Shown one piece after another: positions 1 through 14,861 of a stretch of DNA of 64,000 nucleotides. A model generated the notes under the pieces. The model searched no databases and was not told the origin of the DNA. It saw only the letters and a program-made list of their open reading frames with translations. Position 1 is the first letter of the stretch. Each line of letters starts with the position of its first letter. The position numbers and the translations under genes were made by a program. Origin of the DNA: Serendipita indica DSM 11827 (Eukaryota > Basidiomycota > Agaricomycetes > Sebacinales > Serendipitaceae); NCBI GenBank assembly GCA_910890315.1, contig CAJVGD010000010.1, positions 744,001-808,000 on the forward strand. Direction: 5' to 3'.

Positions 1-1097
1 GATAAACTTGGTGACATGAGCGTGTAAGTCGCCTCTTATTACCGTAACGAGTTGCAGTAATATTCATGCTTACATATTGACAGCACGGGCTGCCAACAGT
101 GTATCAAGCTACATCGACCATGCTCCAAACCAACAACACACCTGTCCTATTCACCCCCCACGCCATCTTCTAGTCGAGAGAACCTCTATACATATCCAAA
201 AACAGATAAAGAGGTTATCGATACGTGGATGTCGCGCTCATGGGAGAGAGCCTGGCTGCATGGGATTGATTATCGCCGGATGCCTTCCTGCCAGCGTCTT
301 CTTGGCAGGAGCAACGTAACATTGTCTGAGTATACAGAATGCTTATAGAGGTATCACTCGTACGTCTCAGTACATATCGAACATACGCTAGCTAGTTTGC
401 CCAGTTCGTAGTGTCCTATTCATTCAACGAATCACAACTTCTTAATTAGGTGCTCGGATTGTCAAGAATAAGAGTTGTTTTGAATTGCTTTCTGCCAATG
501 GTCGGATTTCATGCCGCCTGGACCAACACGGAGTCATTCTGGCTCGTGTGCTAGAGAGTAGAGCTTACTTAAATCTACCGAGACATTCCGGAAACCAATG
601 TTACATTTCATGTCACCGACCATCAATTCAAACCACGGACCGTCCAACGAGAGTCTGGGAGAGACCAGAGCCAAAACCAGTCCAAAAAGCAAACGAGACG
701 TAAAGTAAAGAAGGTTAAAGCTGTTAATTGAAGAAATAAGATAAAGAAATAAAACGAGCGACCACCTAGGTATACGTGTGGACGGCTCAAACGAATGGAA
801 TAACAAATCGAGTGCGCCGCGCCAGGGAAAGAAGTTAAAAAGGGAAACCGGCCTGGCATGGCAGAAAAGGAGGAGTCCCTGGCGATAGAATTAAAGTCCA
901 AAGCAAGGCGCACTCGAGGTATGCGAGGGAAAGGGAAGAAGTTATGACAGAGTGTGGCGTGGTGCTGTTCGTGATAGTAGGCGCTACAATTGTTTGTGAT
1001 GATTGAGAGAGGGGTGTTGTGCGCATGCATGCATCGCCTTGGTGGGCGACGGCCTAGTGGAAAAAACCCAGTTTAATAATACATCTTTACTTCTCCT
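1..1097. other. Left-edge stretch with no recognised gene
   Basis: Short open frames occur on both strands, but none has a recognisable domain, a convincing exon chain or coding-like composition. The right part lies just past the stop of the minus-strand membrane/acyltransferase gene and probably holds its 3' untranslated region. The left part could hold the edge of a gene outside the window. Confidence 0.5.
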
Positions 1098-3578
1098 TTA
1101 TTGCTTCTCCTTGTCCTCTTTGGTGCTCGTAATCGTCTCGGTGACCTTGTTCGCAAACAAGCCAATCATGGAGCGCAAAAACGGCGAGACGGCGTACATG
1201 GCACCCGTGATACCGACAGACGTGCACCCAATATCAATCTTGGGCTTGGACGTCGTTGGACCAAAATCGACAAAGCTCTTGCCCTCTTTGAGCGCAATCG
1301 CAATCGTGTGTTGCATCATGACGAAATACGCCTTGAGCGGACGCGCGAGCTCATAGTCGAGTCCCTGGAGATCCGACGTAATCGTATCCCCCAAGCGGAA
1401 CAAGACACACGATGCAATCGTCTTGCCGTCTGCGCGCAAAAAGAGCAAGCTTCGATCACCCTTGTTGCCACCGCCGAGTTCCATGAGCATATTCTCGTCC
1501 GGTTCCGCAAGCACGGCAGTTTGACCTTCACCCGTCCGCTTTTGAGCAATTTGTCGCCAGAGACGCATGACCTCTTCGCACTGTGTCTCCGTAAACTCTG
1601 TGCTCTCCAAGACTTCACCGTGCGCCTTTTTAAACGCAGCCTCTTGGTCGCGATACTTGATTGCCTTGAGGTACTCGGGGAGCGTCTTACCCTTGTACGG
1701 GCGCAGATCAATCACGTGCGATGGTGGGAGGGGAGAAGGTTGCCAGCCACTGGGGACAATCGCGCGTTCGGCATCACCGTGTTGGTACGTCGGGTCGAGC
1801 AAGATTGTGCAACGCTCCGAGCGCGGACGGTGGTCGTTCCACTCTGCGACAGCACGAAGGACAGCAGCCGAACGGGCAACGGGCCGCTTGGTAGCAGCAG
1901 TGTAAAATGTTGCTTGTCGGAAGGGCCAGTGAAAGGCGAGAAGGCCAAGTCTGACGCAGAGTGGCTTAAAGTACGAATCGGCACCAAGCGTACGACGGAG
2001 GATGCGTCCAAAGATTCCGGGAATCGTTCCAGTGAGATCATAGTCGGGGATCTGCGACATCATGACAAGGGCCTCTGTCGATTCGAGCTTTTGGGCAAAC
2101 TCGAGCTCGGCCTGGAGTTCCTCTGGTGAGTTGATGGGCGAGAGGGGCATGGTCGGTCCACCGTTGGCCTGGGCTTCTGCTTTTGCCTTTGCAATCTTCT
2201 TTTGTTGCTTCTTGCTCAGCTTTGGAGGGGCAGGCTGTTCCGGCTCTTTGATCTCGGGGATGATGACTGACCGATGGCGGATGGCCATTTGCTCCATGTC
2301 GAGATTTCTCCACGCCCAGTCATCCTCGTACGAGTAGTTGACGGCCATGTTGCTGAGAATGGTGCTCTTGTCGGGAACCTTGCTCGGCTTGTAGACACGG
2401 AGGACGATGCACTTCATGCCTGGCATGTTGGCGTTTTGGTACGCGTGCATGAGCGACATGGCCTCTTGACCACCAGGTGCGTCGGGAATGTTCTTGCCGT
2501 GCTTGTTGATGAGCTTGGCAAATGCCTCGCGTTGAACAGCGGAGAGGTCATTCAAGTCGATTGGCTCGACCGCGAGCGTCGACGGTGGGGGTTCCTGGAG
2601 ATAGTGGGTAGCCCAAAAATTGACGCCGAACAAGAGGAGGGCGCATCCGGTGAGGATGGGGTCGCAAGTGAGTGTCGCGTCGGTGACGATGGCCTTGAGC
2701 GATTTGTCGAACAAGAGGTGAATAGCGAGACCGAGGATGACAAAGAGCAAGAACACGGTAAAGGAGGCGAGGATGGTGTAAAAGATGATGAAGCGGGTAA
2801 AGACCTTGTTGATGCGGTCCCCCTCTTTGATAGCGCAACAGATACCAAAGCTGAATATGGCTGTGGTGAACACGAGAGCACCGACGTGTTGGTGAAGTGT
2901 AAATGTTGCGGTGGCTCTGATGGAGGGACGGAGGACGCAGCCGGTGTAGGGCTGCCAGTTGACGGCGATGAGGATGGTGGCAATGGTGCATTGGAGGAGA
3001 GAGGAGATGATCATGGTCGAGCGAGCCGCACGGTGTACCGGCCACCATACGAGTCTCGCCATGGCGGCACAGAGGACAATGTCGGCTACGAGGGCCATGC
3101 AGTCAACGATGACGAGCGAAGTACGCGGGGTGGTCTGGATGTGCAAGTACGCATTGAAGCGACCCTTGGCGTTGATTGCTTGGAGGGTGAGCATGACCAG
3201 AGTGACAATGACCGGGACAAAGGCCAGGAAGCAAATCATTTGACGAATTGCAGTCCTGCTTGGTGCGGAGAAGAGGAACCTCTTCTTCTTGGGGGACTGA
3301 GCCTTTGCGCTGGCCTCTGCCGACAAGAGGTCGAATGCGACTGAAGCGAGAGCAAGGGCCGCCGCGGTCATGCCAATAATGGCTGGTGGAAAGACATGGA
3401 GCTTCTTGTTGTGTACCAGAGAGATGTTGAGGATGAGTGCGAGCAGATTGAGCACAAAAGCGGCGACACTGCAGGCGACAATCCTCCATGAATCCAGATA
3501 TCGGACTTTGGTGGCCAAGTCGACGAAATGAGACTGCTCTTGCTTTGCGGGACGAGATGTGCTAGCCTGTAGAGACAT
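1098..3578 (-). CDS. Polytopic membrane protein fused to a GNAT/FemAB-like acyltransferase domain
   Basis: This is one uninterrupted 826-residue frame, unusual among intron-rich neighbours. About eight hydrophobic membrane segments are visible between residues 29 and 324. A cytosol-like middle part follows, with a Lys/Ala-rich patch (KLSKKQQKKIAKAKAEAQA) near residue 450. The last 260 residues look like an acyl-CoA N-acyltransferase fold of the BioF2/FemAB type: a region with FLRADGKTIASCVLFRLGD, then a helix and strand ending FVDFGPTTSKPKIDIG. The fold call rests on pattern memory and the substrate cannot be read from sequence. A role in acylating a lipid or cell-surface molecule at a membrane is only an inference. 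The start is the Met of MSLQASTSRPAKQEQ, just before the first membrane segment. Confidence 0.7.
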   Translation of the reverse strand: MSLQASTSRPAKQEQSHFVDLATKVRYLDSWRIVACSVAAFVLNLLALILNISLVHNKKLHVFPPAIIGMTAAALALASVAFDLLSAEASAKAQSPKKKRFLFSAPSRTAIRQMICFLAFVPVIVTLVMLTLQAINAKGRFNAYLHIQTTPRTSLVIVDCMALVADIVLCAAMARLVWWPVHRAARSTMIISSLLQCTIATILIAVNWQPYTGCVLRPSIRATATFTLHQHVGALVFTTAIFSFGICCAIKEGDRINKVFTRFIIFYTILASFTVFLLFVILGLAIHLLFDKSLKAIVTDATLTCDPILTGCALLLFGVNFWATHYLQEPPPSTLAVEPIDLNDLSAVQREAFAKLINKHGKNIPDAPGGQEAMSLMHAYQNANMPGMKCIVLRVYKPSKVPDKSTILSNMAVNYSYEDDWAWRNLDMEQMAIRHRSVIIPEIKEPEQPAPPKLSKKQQKKIAKAKAEAQANGGPTMPLSPINSPEELQAELEFAQKLESTEALVMMSQIPDYDLTGTIPGIFGRILRRTLGADSYFKPLCVRLGLLAFHWPFRQATFYTAATKRPVARSAAVLRAVAEWNDHRPRSERCTILLDPTYQHGDAERAIVPSGWQPSPLPPSHVIDLRPYKGKTLPEYLKAIKYRDQEAAFKKAHGEVLESTEFTETQCEEVMRLWRQIAQKRTGEGQTAVLAEPDENMLMELGGGNKGDRSLLFLRADGKTIASCVLFRLGDTITSDLQGLDYELARPLKAYFVMMQHTIAIALKEGKSFVDFGPTTSKPKIDIGCTSVGITGAMYAVSPFLRSMIGLFANKVTETITSTKEDKEKQ

Positions 3579-3615
3579 TGTGAGCCTAGTTATTCGAAGT
3601 GTTGACGACGACGGC

Positions 3616-3626
3616 GGGGGGGGGGG
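3616..3626. repeat. Homopolymer run of 11 G
   Basis: Eleven consecutive G residues lie about 40 bp upstream of the acyltransferase start codon, so they read as a C-run in the coding direction. Such runs are length-variable and prone to sequencing error. Here one would fall in the 5' leader or core promoter. Confidence 0.9.
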
Positions 3627-3914
3627 TGGCTTTTAAAATAGACATACCGACGAAGAACCCATGAGCGGCATCGGAGTTTCTGGGGAGAGCATTGGGCTTG
3701 ATCCTGAGGTGAAGATAAAAGGTTGTAAGAAAAAAAGAAAAGAGAAAAAAGTGGTCGGGGATCAAGAAGGCGCCAGGCTGGGGGGCGCGGTCGTGGGCGG
3801 GGCAAGCAGTTTATATGAGATGGGGCCAAAATTCTCAAGGGCGATGCGCCAACATCTTGTGTGCATACCCACGGCCTTTTATCCCGTTCCAAATCGTCCA
3901 TCAAAACAACTACA

Positions 3915-4316
3915 ATGTCGAGTCTTGTGGACGCTGCGGATATTTCTGACAGCCCAGACCCGAGCACGAGCGCCGGAACGGATGAAAATAACCTCGATCT
4001 CCTAAAAGAGGATGGGCATGAATAATCACCCAATATTCCCCCATCGTCAACTGCAGCGCCCCCGTCTTCTGAGTGCTGTGCTCGTTTGCGCTAGCAATTG
4101 TCTGAGCGCTCACTAACTGCGACAACAATGTACTCCAGTCTGGACGGTCCAGTCCCGCTAAAGGGCCATGGCTGCTGCGCCGGTCGGCTCGAGATGTCGC
4201 AGCCCGACTTGGAGCGTCTAAACACAGATTGATACCGCGTCACCAAACTGCCAGAGTTCCGTCTCGCCTTCAATTATAGTGCACATGACATGAATAGAAC
4301 CAGAGTCGATACCTAA
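3915..4316 (+). pseudogene. Possible small decayed gene, single frame with three stops
   Basis: From ATG 3915 to TAA 4314 one frame of 133 codons reads with coding-like composition: an acidic Ser/Asp-rich start (MSSLVDAADISDSPDPSTSA), a Pro/Ser linker, then MYSSLDGPVPLKGHG and RVTKLPEFRLAFN. It is broken by three in-frame stops, at about 4023, 4092 and 4230. Each could come from one C-to-T or G-to-A change. No family is recognised. It could equally be chance or an exon set I failed to join. Confidence 0.25.
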
Positions 4317-4430
4317 TGGCGCGTTCAATCCTGCCATCACTTCCCGGCCAAGCTCAAGGCATTCATCCATTGTTCTGTACCATTCTACATAATCGTATAC
4401 CTAGAAACAACGTACATCTTTACAGTTCAA

Positions 4431-8802
<4,372 letters not shown>

Positions 8803-8837
8803 TGGCTGCAATGGTCGGGGCCAAGTTGGAAGCCACC
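8803..8837. promoter_or_regulatory. Very short divergent promoter between SMC3 and NOC4
   Basis: Only 35 bp separate the SMC3 start (8802, minus) from the likely NOC4 start (8838, plus); if NOC4 starts at the upstream ATG (8811) the gap is 8 bp. Core promoter parts must therefore overlap the coding or leader sequence of the opposite gene. No clear TATA box is visible. Confidence 0.6.
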
Positions 8838-10864
8838 ATGTCGCGCCCAACCAAGAAACGCAAGATACAGGATAGCAACGCCGAACGCACTAACAATATT
8901 CAGGAAATAGAAAATTCTCTTCAAGCGGCTGTTTCCCAAGGAAGCTCTTTGAACCGACTGTCTGACCTTTTGGAGATCGCAGAAAAGAACGGCGAGGACC
9001 CCAAAGTTCTTCATAAAGCCCTTTATGCGCTATACAGGACCTTTTCACTCCTCATTTCAAAGAACTGGTTCCATTCTCCTCAGGCCCCATCCGAGAAAGC
9101 GCAAATTGTTCGGCAATGGCTCTTTAAAAGGCTGGACCAATATCTTGGCATATTATTCGCACTTTTAGATCACAGTGAGCCACTCATATTGGTGAATGCG
9201 TTTCTGCCTCGGGTCTCTGCCTCTACTAATAGCCGTTCAAGGACGCTGCATGGCAAATTCCGCTTTCACTTCTCAAGCAGCTCTCTTCATCGTTGTCAGC
9301 TGCTACCGGACGCCCACAAATTCATTACCGCATCTTTCGCCAGATCGTTCCAGCATATATAACTTCTGATACCGCCTTGGTCCGTCTCAAAAAACTGACG
9401 AACGAGTATGATGATATCCGTTGGTTTATACTTAGGGAGATACCGTACGTGATTCTTAGACACTGTGCGTAGCTCACTCTTGCTTTCAGATCTCTCCTGT
9501 CGGCGCACTCTTCTGTACCGGATAACAACGTGACTGAGCACGTCTTGGAACTCTTGGAAAACATTGATAGTATGCCGTCGCAGAAGGACGACATCAACGA
9601 GTTCTACATTACAGAATTGTCGAAGCCACCGGCAGGAGTCAAATTCAATCAAAAAGCGCAAGAAAATTCGGAGGATAGTGACGACGACGATGACTGGTCT
9701 AAGTTTTTCGATACTCAGCCAGCGGAAGAGACGGCCTCTGCACCAGAACGAGATGGACGTGCGAGCGAGTTTTCCACACACAAAGCTCTGTTCTATGTAC
9801 AGTCTCACCGTGCACAGTTCTCTGCAGCCTGGCTGGCACTGATGCAGCATATCAAGACGTCGCCTGAGCGCTCAAATCGTGTCTTATCAATTCTACACCG
9901 CTCCATTATGCCACATCTTACCCAACCCTTGCAGTTGGTGGATTGGATAGGCGCATGCGTTGACTTTGGTAGGGTACAAGTGGCATTCTATAGATTCCTG
10001 CTGACCCGTCAGATGGTGCAACGGCCCTACTCGCATTCAATGCACTATTCGTACTCATTCAGAAACACAACCTGTATGTCTAAGTTGGCAGCGCTCAAGA
10101 CTCTCTAACTTCTAGAAGGGACTATCCGGATTTCTACACGAGACTTTATGCTCTTCTCGATGCAAACATCCTACATGTTCGCTACCGGGCTCGATTCTTC
10201 CGCCTTTTGGAAGTATTCTTATCTTCAACGTGAGTTTCAGTCCCTCTAATGTTTCATTTACTTACCATGGAGAATGCAGGCATCTTCCTGCAACGCTTCT
10301 GGCCTCGTTCCTTAAGAGACTTGCCCGTCTATCTCTCTCTGCACCGCCGCCTGCAATCATCATGATCATCCCATTCACCTATAATATTCTCAAACGGCAT
10401 CCATCCCTTATGCCGATGATTCATCGAGATTTCGACCCTACGATCGAAACAGGTGCTCTCACACTTTATATTGTGGCAACTCACTAAGACCCTCACAGAT
10501 CCTTTCTTAGCCGAAGAACCGTCTCCACTTCGTACAAATGCGATCTCGTCGTCTTTGTGGGAACTGAATTCGCACCGATCCCACTATGCCGCACCAGTCT
10601 CAACTCTTACCCAAATCTTCTCCGAAGCGTTCACAAAACCGTCCTATATGCAAGAGGATTTCCTCGATCATACGTATGGCACGGTACGTCTTTCTCTCAG
10701 TTCCCCGCATACAATGCCCTGATGCCATTGGTAAGCTATACACATCCGAAACAAAACGGAAAATCACCAAGGAGCCGGCTCTCAATATCGTTGCTTCAAG
10801 TAACCTATTTGGTCCCCCTGAAGAGCTCTCAGTCTCTACAGACCCTTGTGGGTTGTGGGCGTGA
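8838..10864 (+). CDS. NOC4: Nucleolar complex protein 4 (Noc4/Utp19 family)
   Basis: Noc4 works with Nop14 in maturation and export of the 40S ribosomal subunit. The N-terminus is basic (MSRPTKKRKIQ), as expected for a nucleolar protein; an in-frame ATG at 8811 is an alternative start. The CBF/Mak21-type C-terminal domain is clear from 9.97 kb: NALFVLIQKHNLRDYPDFYT, LHVRYRARFFRLLEVFLSST, LASFLKRLARLSLSAPP, IPFTYNILKRHPSLMPMIHR, SSLWELNSHRSHYA and FSEAFTKPSYMQEDFLDHTY. An acidic linker (NSEDSDDDDDWSKFFD) lies in the middle. Introns of about 25-55 bp were placed by frame; one near 9.19 kb is uncertain. The last exon ends KRKITKEPALNIVASSNLFG...GLWA with the stop at 10862-10864. Its end faces the Scm3-like gene about 130 bp away. 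Confidence 0.92.
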
Positions 10865-10994
10865 TCGATTGGGTATATGACTGTGAGGCAACCGCCATGG
10901 TTCAGCACCTATGTATTTCCCTATGAAGTGATGCAAAGTTGTACAAGATGGCGCAGCAATGAGAAAGAGATGAGAAATATTAGCGAAAACTAGC

Positions 10995-13039
10995 TCAATA
11001 ACGGCGCGATTGGGTAAGAGGAGCGATAATATGGCTATTGTCTCTGCGGGGCGTATTGCTCGTGCCATAATTCCGCGCGCGATGCTCATATCTTCTGCTT
11101 GGGGACGAGTCGCGGACCGTTGAAACGGAGCGGTATGAGAAATCGTAACCTTCGGCATCCTCGTTGAAGCTGCGACGAGGCTTGCGACGAGTGGGGCAGT
11201 CTTCGTCCTATCCAAAGATAAGCCCTATATCAGAAGATTGGACAATACTCACCAGAGGATGTAATTTTGACATTGATGTCGAGTGGGCGTGATGGTGTCT
11301 ACTCGACGAGCTGGATTTGACGGGAGACGGAGAAGCAGAAAACGTGCCCTTGAGCGGAGATGATTCGAATAGTTTCACTGGTGTAGGTGGAGGCCCCATC
11401 GAACTAGAAAATGACCTATTCGAGTGGGTGGATGATGTTCCGATATCCCTGAATTGGTGCCTTTGCGCGTTCCTCGGCGTCGAGAATGAGCGAGACGTGC
11501 TTCCGGGAAACGTTGGAAAGTTTGAATTCTTTGACGGTGTGTACAACGGGCGAGGGTTCACATCAGCTGGTTCTTCGTCCTCCAACTCCGGGATATGATG
11601 GGTTTTGACCCAATCATTGACCTTCTTGAGGTGAAACAGTAGCTGTGATAAATCGGGAGTTCTGAGATCCTCGTCTCTTCGCTCGGAAGTGGAGGTTCGC
11701 TCCGAGTAATCCGGAGATCTTCTTCCGCTATACCCATAACTCGAGGCATCAAAGTCATCATACTCGGAAGTAAGATGAGTATCTAAAGAGTTCGAATATC
11801 TGTGACCAGTGGATGAGTGATGCGATTGTCGGTCAGCCGCACGAGAACTTGAAGCACCATGACGCTGATAGTATGATTCCGGGTGTTTAGGTGGAACAAA
11901 GCGAACAGGAGGTGACAATGGAGGCGTCGAGATTCGTTTGCGTTTTCCCAGCGAAGATGCATTCTTCGCTGGGATAGGCCTTGGTGGATGTTTGGGAAGG
12001 GGGGAATGGTTGACGCGCCTCGTGTCGGATTGTGAACGGGGAATATTGTGGCTGGAACGATCGGAAGCTTGGGTGAAGGCACTAGATTTGGATCGGGGAG
12101 GTGTGGAAAGCTGAGTATTTTCTAGTCCCTTGGTAGGTCGGTACGATGGGGCCTTTGAAGCTGCCCCGAGGTGGTCGAATACGACTCACGCGCACCTTGT
12201 GACGATGGAAGCGCTAATTCATCGTCACTGCTCTCCTCTTCCGAGTCGGGCTCGGACTGGTTGAAGGCAGATTCGGAGGCTGCGGTCCTGGATGCTGGAG
12301 GAGCGACTAATTCATCGGAGGAGGACTCTTCCTCCTCGCCTCCCGCTTCTCGATCAGATTTGAGTCGGAATGAGGAGGCGGAAGACTCCTCTTCGTCGGT
12401 CACTTGGTCTTCGCTCCTCTCGTCTCCATCAGTGAACTGCCTTTCACTGAAAGCACCATCTGTCGTTGTGCCTCCCTCGGTAAATCCTTCGTCAAACCCA
12501 TCTGGCTGACTCTGGTCATCGGAAAGGCCTTCCTCCTGCCGCCTTTGATGTTCGACGCGCAGAAATTCTTCGAGATCTCGCTCGTCCTCTTCGGTGAGAC
12601 GTGTTTTCCGAGCCGCCTCTTGCGTTTGCACAAGTGCATCGGCAGAATGTCGTTCGTCGTTCCAAATGGCCAGCTCGTCCTCTTCATCGTCGTCTCCTTC
12701 ACTGCCACTAGCATCCTCAGCTGCAAGAGATCCAAAAGGAACATCCTTTATCTGTCGAAGGGTGCCCGCGTCTTGAATTAGCGTCATGGACTCGAGGTCG
12801 ACAATATCGTCGTCATCCAAGTCACGATGATATCGCTTTTCGAGGCTTTCCCATACCGATAACACGCGTTGACGCGACGCTCTGCGCTGTGCTTCGAGCT
12901 CTTGAGCTGCGCGTTCTTCCACCTCTCGCCTGCTGGGCGTCGTTGACGACCACGAGCGCACCGATTCCTCTCGTGTATATTTGGGTCGTTTTGCAGGCCT
13001 TCTCTCAGCGGCCTGTGAGGTAGAGGCCACCGAGGACAT
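10995..13039 (-). CDS. SCM3: Probable centromere protein Scm3 (CENP-A/Cse4 chaperone)
   Basis: Scm3/HJURP proteins deliver the centromeric histone H3 variant to the kinetochore. After the start MSSVASTSQAAERRPAKRPK comes a block reading VWESLEKRYHRDLDDDDIVD, then LESMTLIQDAGTLRQI and, after an acidic stretch, DELAIWNDERH. This order matches my memory of yeast Scm3 (VWSNIISKYES, DLVDLKTGEIVEDNGHIKTL, then DEYTLWANDSE). Most of the rest is acidic, Ser-rich and disordered. An intron near 12.13-12.19 kb joins ...ALPSSQ to GLENTQLSTPPRSKS in frame, and another near 11.21-11.26 kb joins ...SKLHPL to DEDCPTRRKPRRSF. The product is about 620 residues, ending ...APLTQSRRY, much longer than the 223-residue yeast protein. 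The alternative is an unrelated disordered nuclear protein. Confidence 0.65.
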
Positions 13040-13178
13040 GGCGGTCAGGACCAAAACAAAACCTGATTGTCGCCACCACTCCGACGGCGTGTTCCTTTCA
13101 CAGAGGACGTCAGAATACATTGATTAAGAGGGGGCATTGGCTTTGGATATCTCCAATCGACAACCTAGACATTTCACA
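13040..13178. promoter_or_regulatory. Divergent promoter between the Scm3-like gene and BUD13
   Basis: The two start codons lie 139 bp apart on opposite strands, so both genes must be driven from this stretch. If the minus-strand gene instead began at its upstream in-frame Met (13120), the spacing would fall to 58 bp. Confidence 0.55.
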
Positions 13179-14258
13179 ATGTCAAACATGCAGCGTTATC
13201 TGGCCGAGAAGTACATGAGTGGGCCCAAGGCAGACGCTATACTAGCGAGAGACGCGCCAAAGAAAAAGAAGAAACGAAAACAAGGCGCAGTGTCGAGTGG
13301 TAGTGGCAGCGTTGGCATTGTCGACGAAGACGCGAGCTGGGCGGCACCTGTGGATCAAAACGAAGACGAGGATGAAGTAGAAGCCGTTGTGGCTAGTGAT
13401 AGGACGTTTAAGAAGCGTAGGCGAGTTGCAGATGATGGCGGCTGGGTCTCGCTTCCACCCCCCGGCGCTGACTCCATCAACCAACAGCCTGAAGAAGCAG
13501 AGGATGAAAAGCCCGTCGTTGTCGTAGAACCAGAGGCGCCAAAGAAGTCTGGAGGGCTACTCTCCCATGCAGAGTTGCGGAAAAAGCTGGGAACGGACGT
13601 GTCTACTACGTCAACAGATGCAAAACCGACTCCTGAGCAAATGGAGACGGTCTATCGAGATGCGAGCGGACGCAAGATTGACACCAAGGCCGCAAAGGCT
13701 GAAGCCGCGAGGCAGAAACGAGAACAGGAGGAGCAGGAAGCGAAACGTATGCAATGGGGAAAGGGTATCGTGCAGAGACAAGAAGCCCAGGATAAAAGAC
13801 GAGAAATGGAGCTGGAGCGTGGTCGTGGCTTCGAGAGGTGTGACATCTTTCTTCCAAGTTTGAAGGGACTGACAACTCTACTTGATAGGCGGAGAGATGA
13901 CGAAGCATTGAATGCGATGCAAAAGGAGGAGATGAGATGGAATGATCCAGCCGCCGCCTTTCTCTCCGTAGGTTTGGTATCAACAGGTGCATAGAATCTC
14001 ACATCCCTCTCTAGAAACCTCAGACCAAAGGTCCCAAAAAGCCCGAGTACAAAGGTCCACCACCTCCGCCAAATCGGTTCGGGATCAAACCTGGTTATCG
14101 ATGGGATGGTGTTGGTGCGTAGTATATTCCTTTGGTGAAGATTGCCTGAACAACTTCCAGACCGTAGTAATGGGTTCGAGAAAAAGTATTTCCAGCGGTT
14201 GAACGAGCGACAGCGCGTAGGCCAGGAGGCTTATCAGTGGAGTGTCGACGACATGTAA
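13179..14258 (+). CDS. BUD13: Pre-mRNA-splicing factor BUD13/Cwc26
   Basis: Bud13 is the scaffold of the RES (retention and splicing) complex with Snu17/Ist3 and Pml1 in the spliceosome. The start [20 protein letters not shown] is the typical Bud13 N-terminus. A Lys-rich segment (KKKKKRKQG) and the conserved GGWVSLPPP-like, [10 protein letters not shown] and [10 protein letters not shown] motifs follow. The C-terminal Snu17-binding part reads [20 protein letters not shown], then after an intron [17 protein letters not shown] and AYQWSVDDM. There are three to four introns; stop at 14256-14258. It is paired head to head with the Scm3-like gene. Confidence 0.95.
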
Positions 14259-14366
14259 TTTTCACTAATCGGGGTAGCTTCCGACGGGAATACAAGTATT
14301 CTCGTATTACTCGAACCCGACAATGCGATGCGCAAATGTGAAATGTCGCCCTGAAGACCAATTATT

Positions 14367-14659
14367 ATGCTACCGTTTTACCTTTGCTCATTGCTAGTCG
14401 ATCTCGGAAACGACTTCATTGGGCCTCCGGCTGTGTCCCTCCAAACGAGTCTGGCTTCTCTCCGGATCATGTCTATCGCTCAATGCGTCGAATACGATAA
14501 CGCTTGGGAGAAGGTTCAATACACAGGTATGTGACCCCTAGCATTTGAGCAGCAAACGGAACTCAGAATTATGCAGGATCGATTGCTGTTCAGAACATCG
14601 CGGAGAAGCTCGACCAATGCCCGAATGGCGTGTTCTTGAGTCTGAATTTTTACGACTGA
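14367..14659 (+). CDS. Small hypothetical protein, two exons
   Basis: ATG 14367 opens a frame starting MLPFYLCSLLVDLGND and reaching YDNAWEKVQYTG. A short intron ending in a tgcag acceptor joins it in frame to SIAVQNIAEKLDQCPNGVFL and a TGA at 14657-14659, giving about 80 residues. The first 20 residues are hydrophobic enough for a signal peptide. No family is recognised. It may be a fragment of a longer or decayed gene. Confidence 0.3.
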
Positions 14660-14861
14660 CACCGGAAACTCGCAAAAGCCGTCCTCCGTCGCTCAGCTGT
14701 CAAGGATGTCAGGGGTGCCATGCTTGTAGCTGCCTCGAGTGAGGCACGGGTTCATTTTTTTCCAAGGCTTAAAAGGGCGGCAGAATGAGAATGAGAATGA
14801 TTCTCGATTCTAATTCCCCCTCGAGTTCAGCTCACTCAACTCACGTTCTTTTTGGATAGCC

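Larger units (their letters stand above)
3579..4430. other. Intergenic stretch between the acyltransferase and SMC3 genes
   Basis: It holds the promoter side of the membrane/acyltransferase gene, an 11-G run at 3616-3626, and a plus-strand frame from 3915 to 4316 that reads like diverged coding sequence with three internal stops (listed separately). SMC3 ends at 4431 on the other side. Confidence 0.5.

Noticed and set aside
1101-3344. Long plus-strand frames opposite the membrane/acyltransferase gene
   Set aside because: They mirror a clearly coding minus-strand frame with membrane helices and have shadow-type composition.
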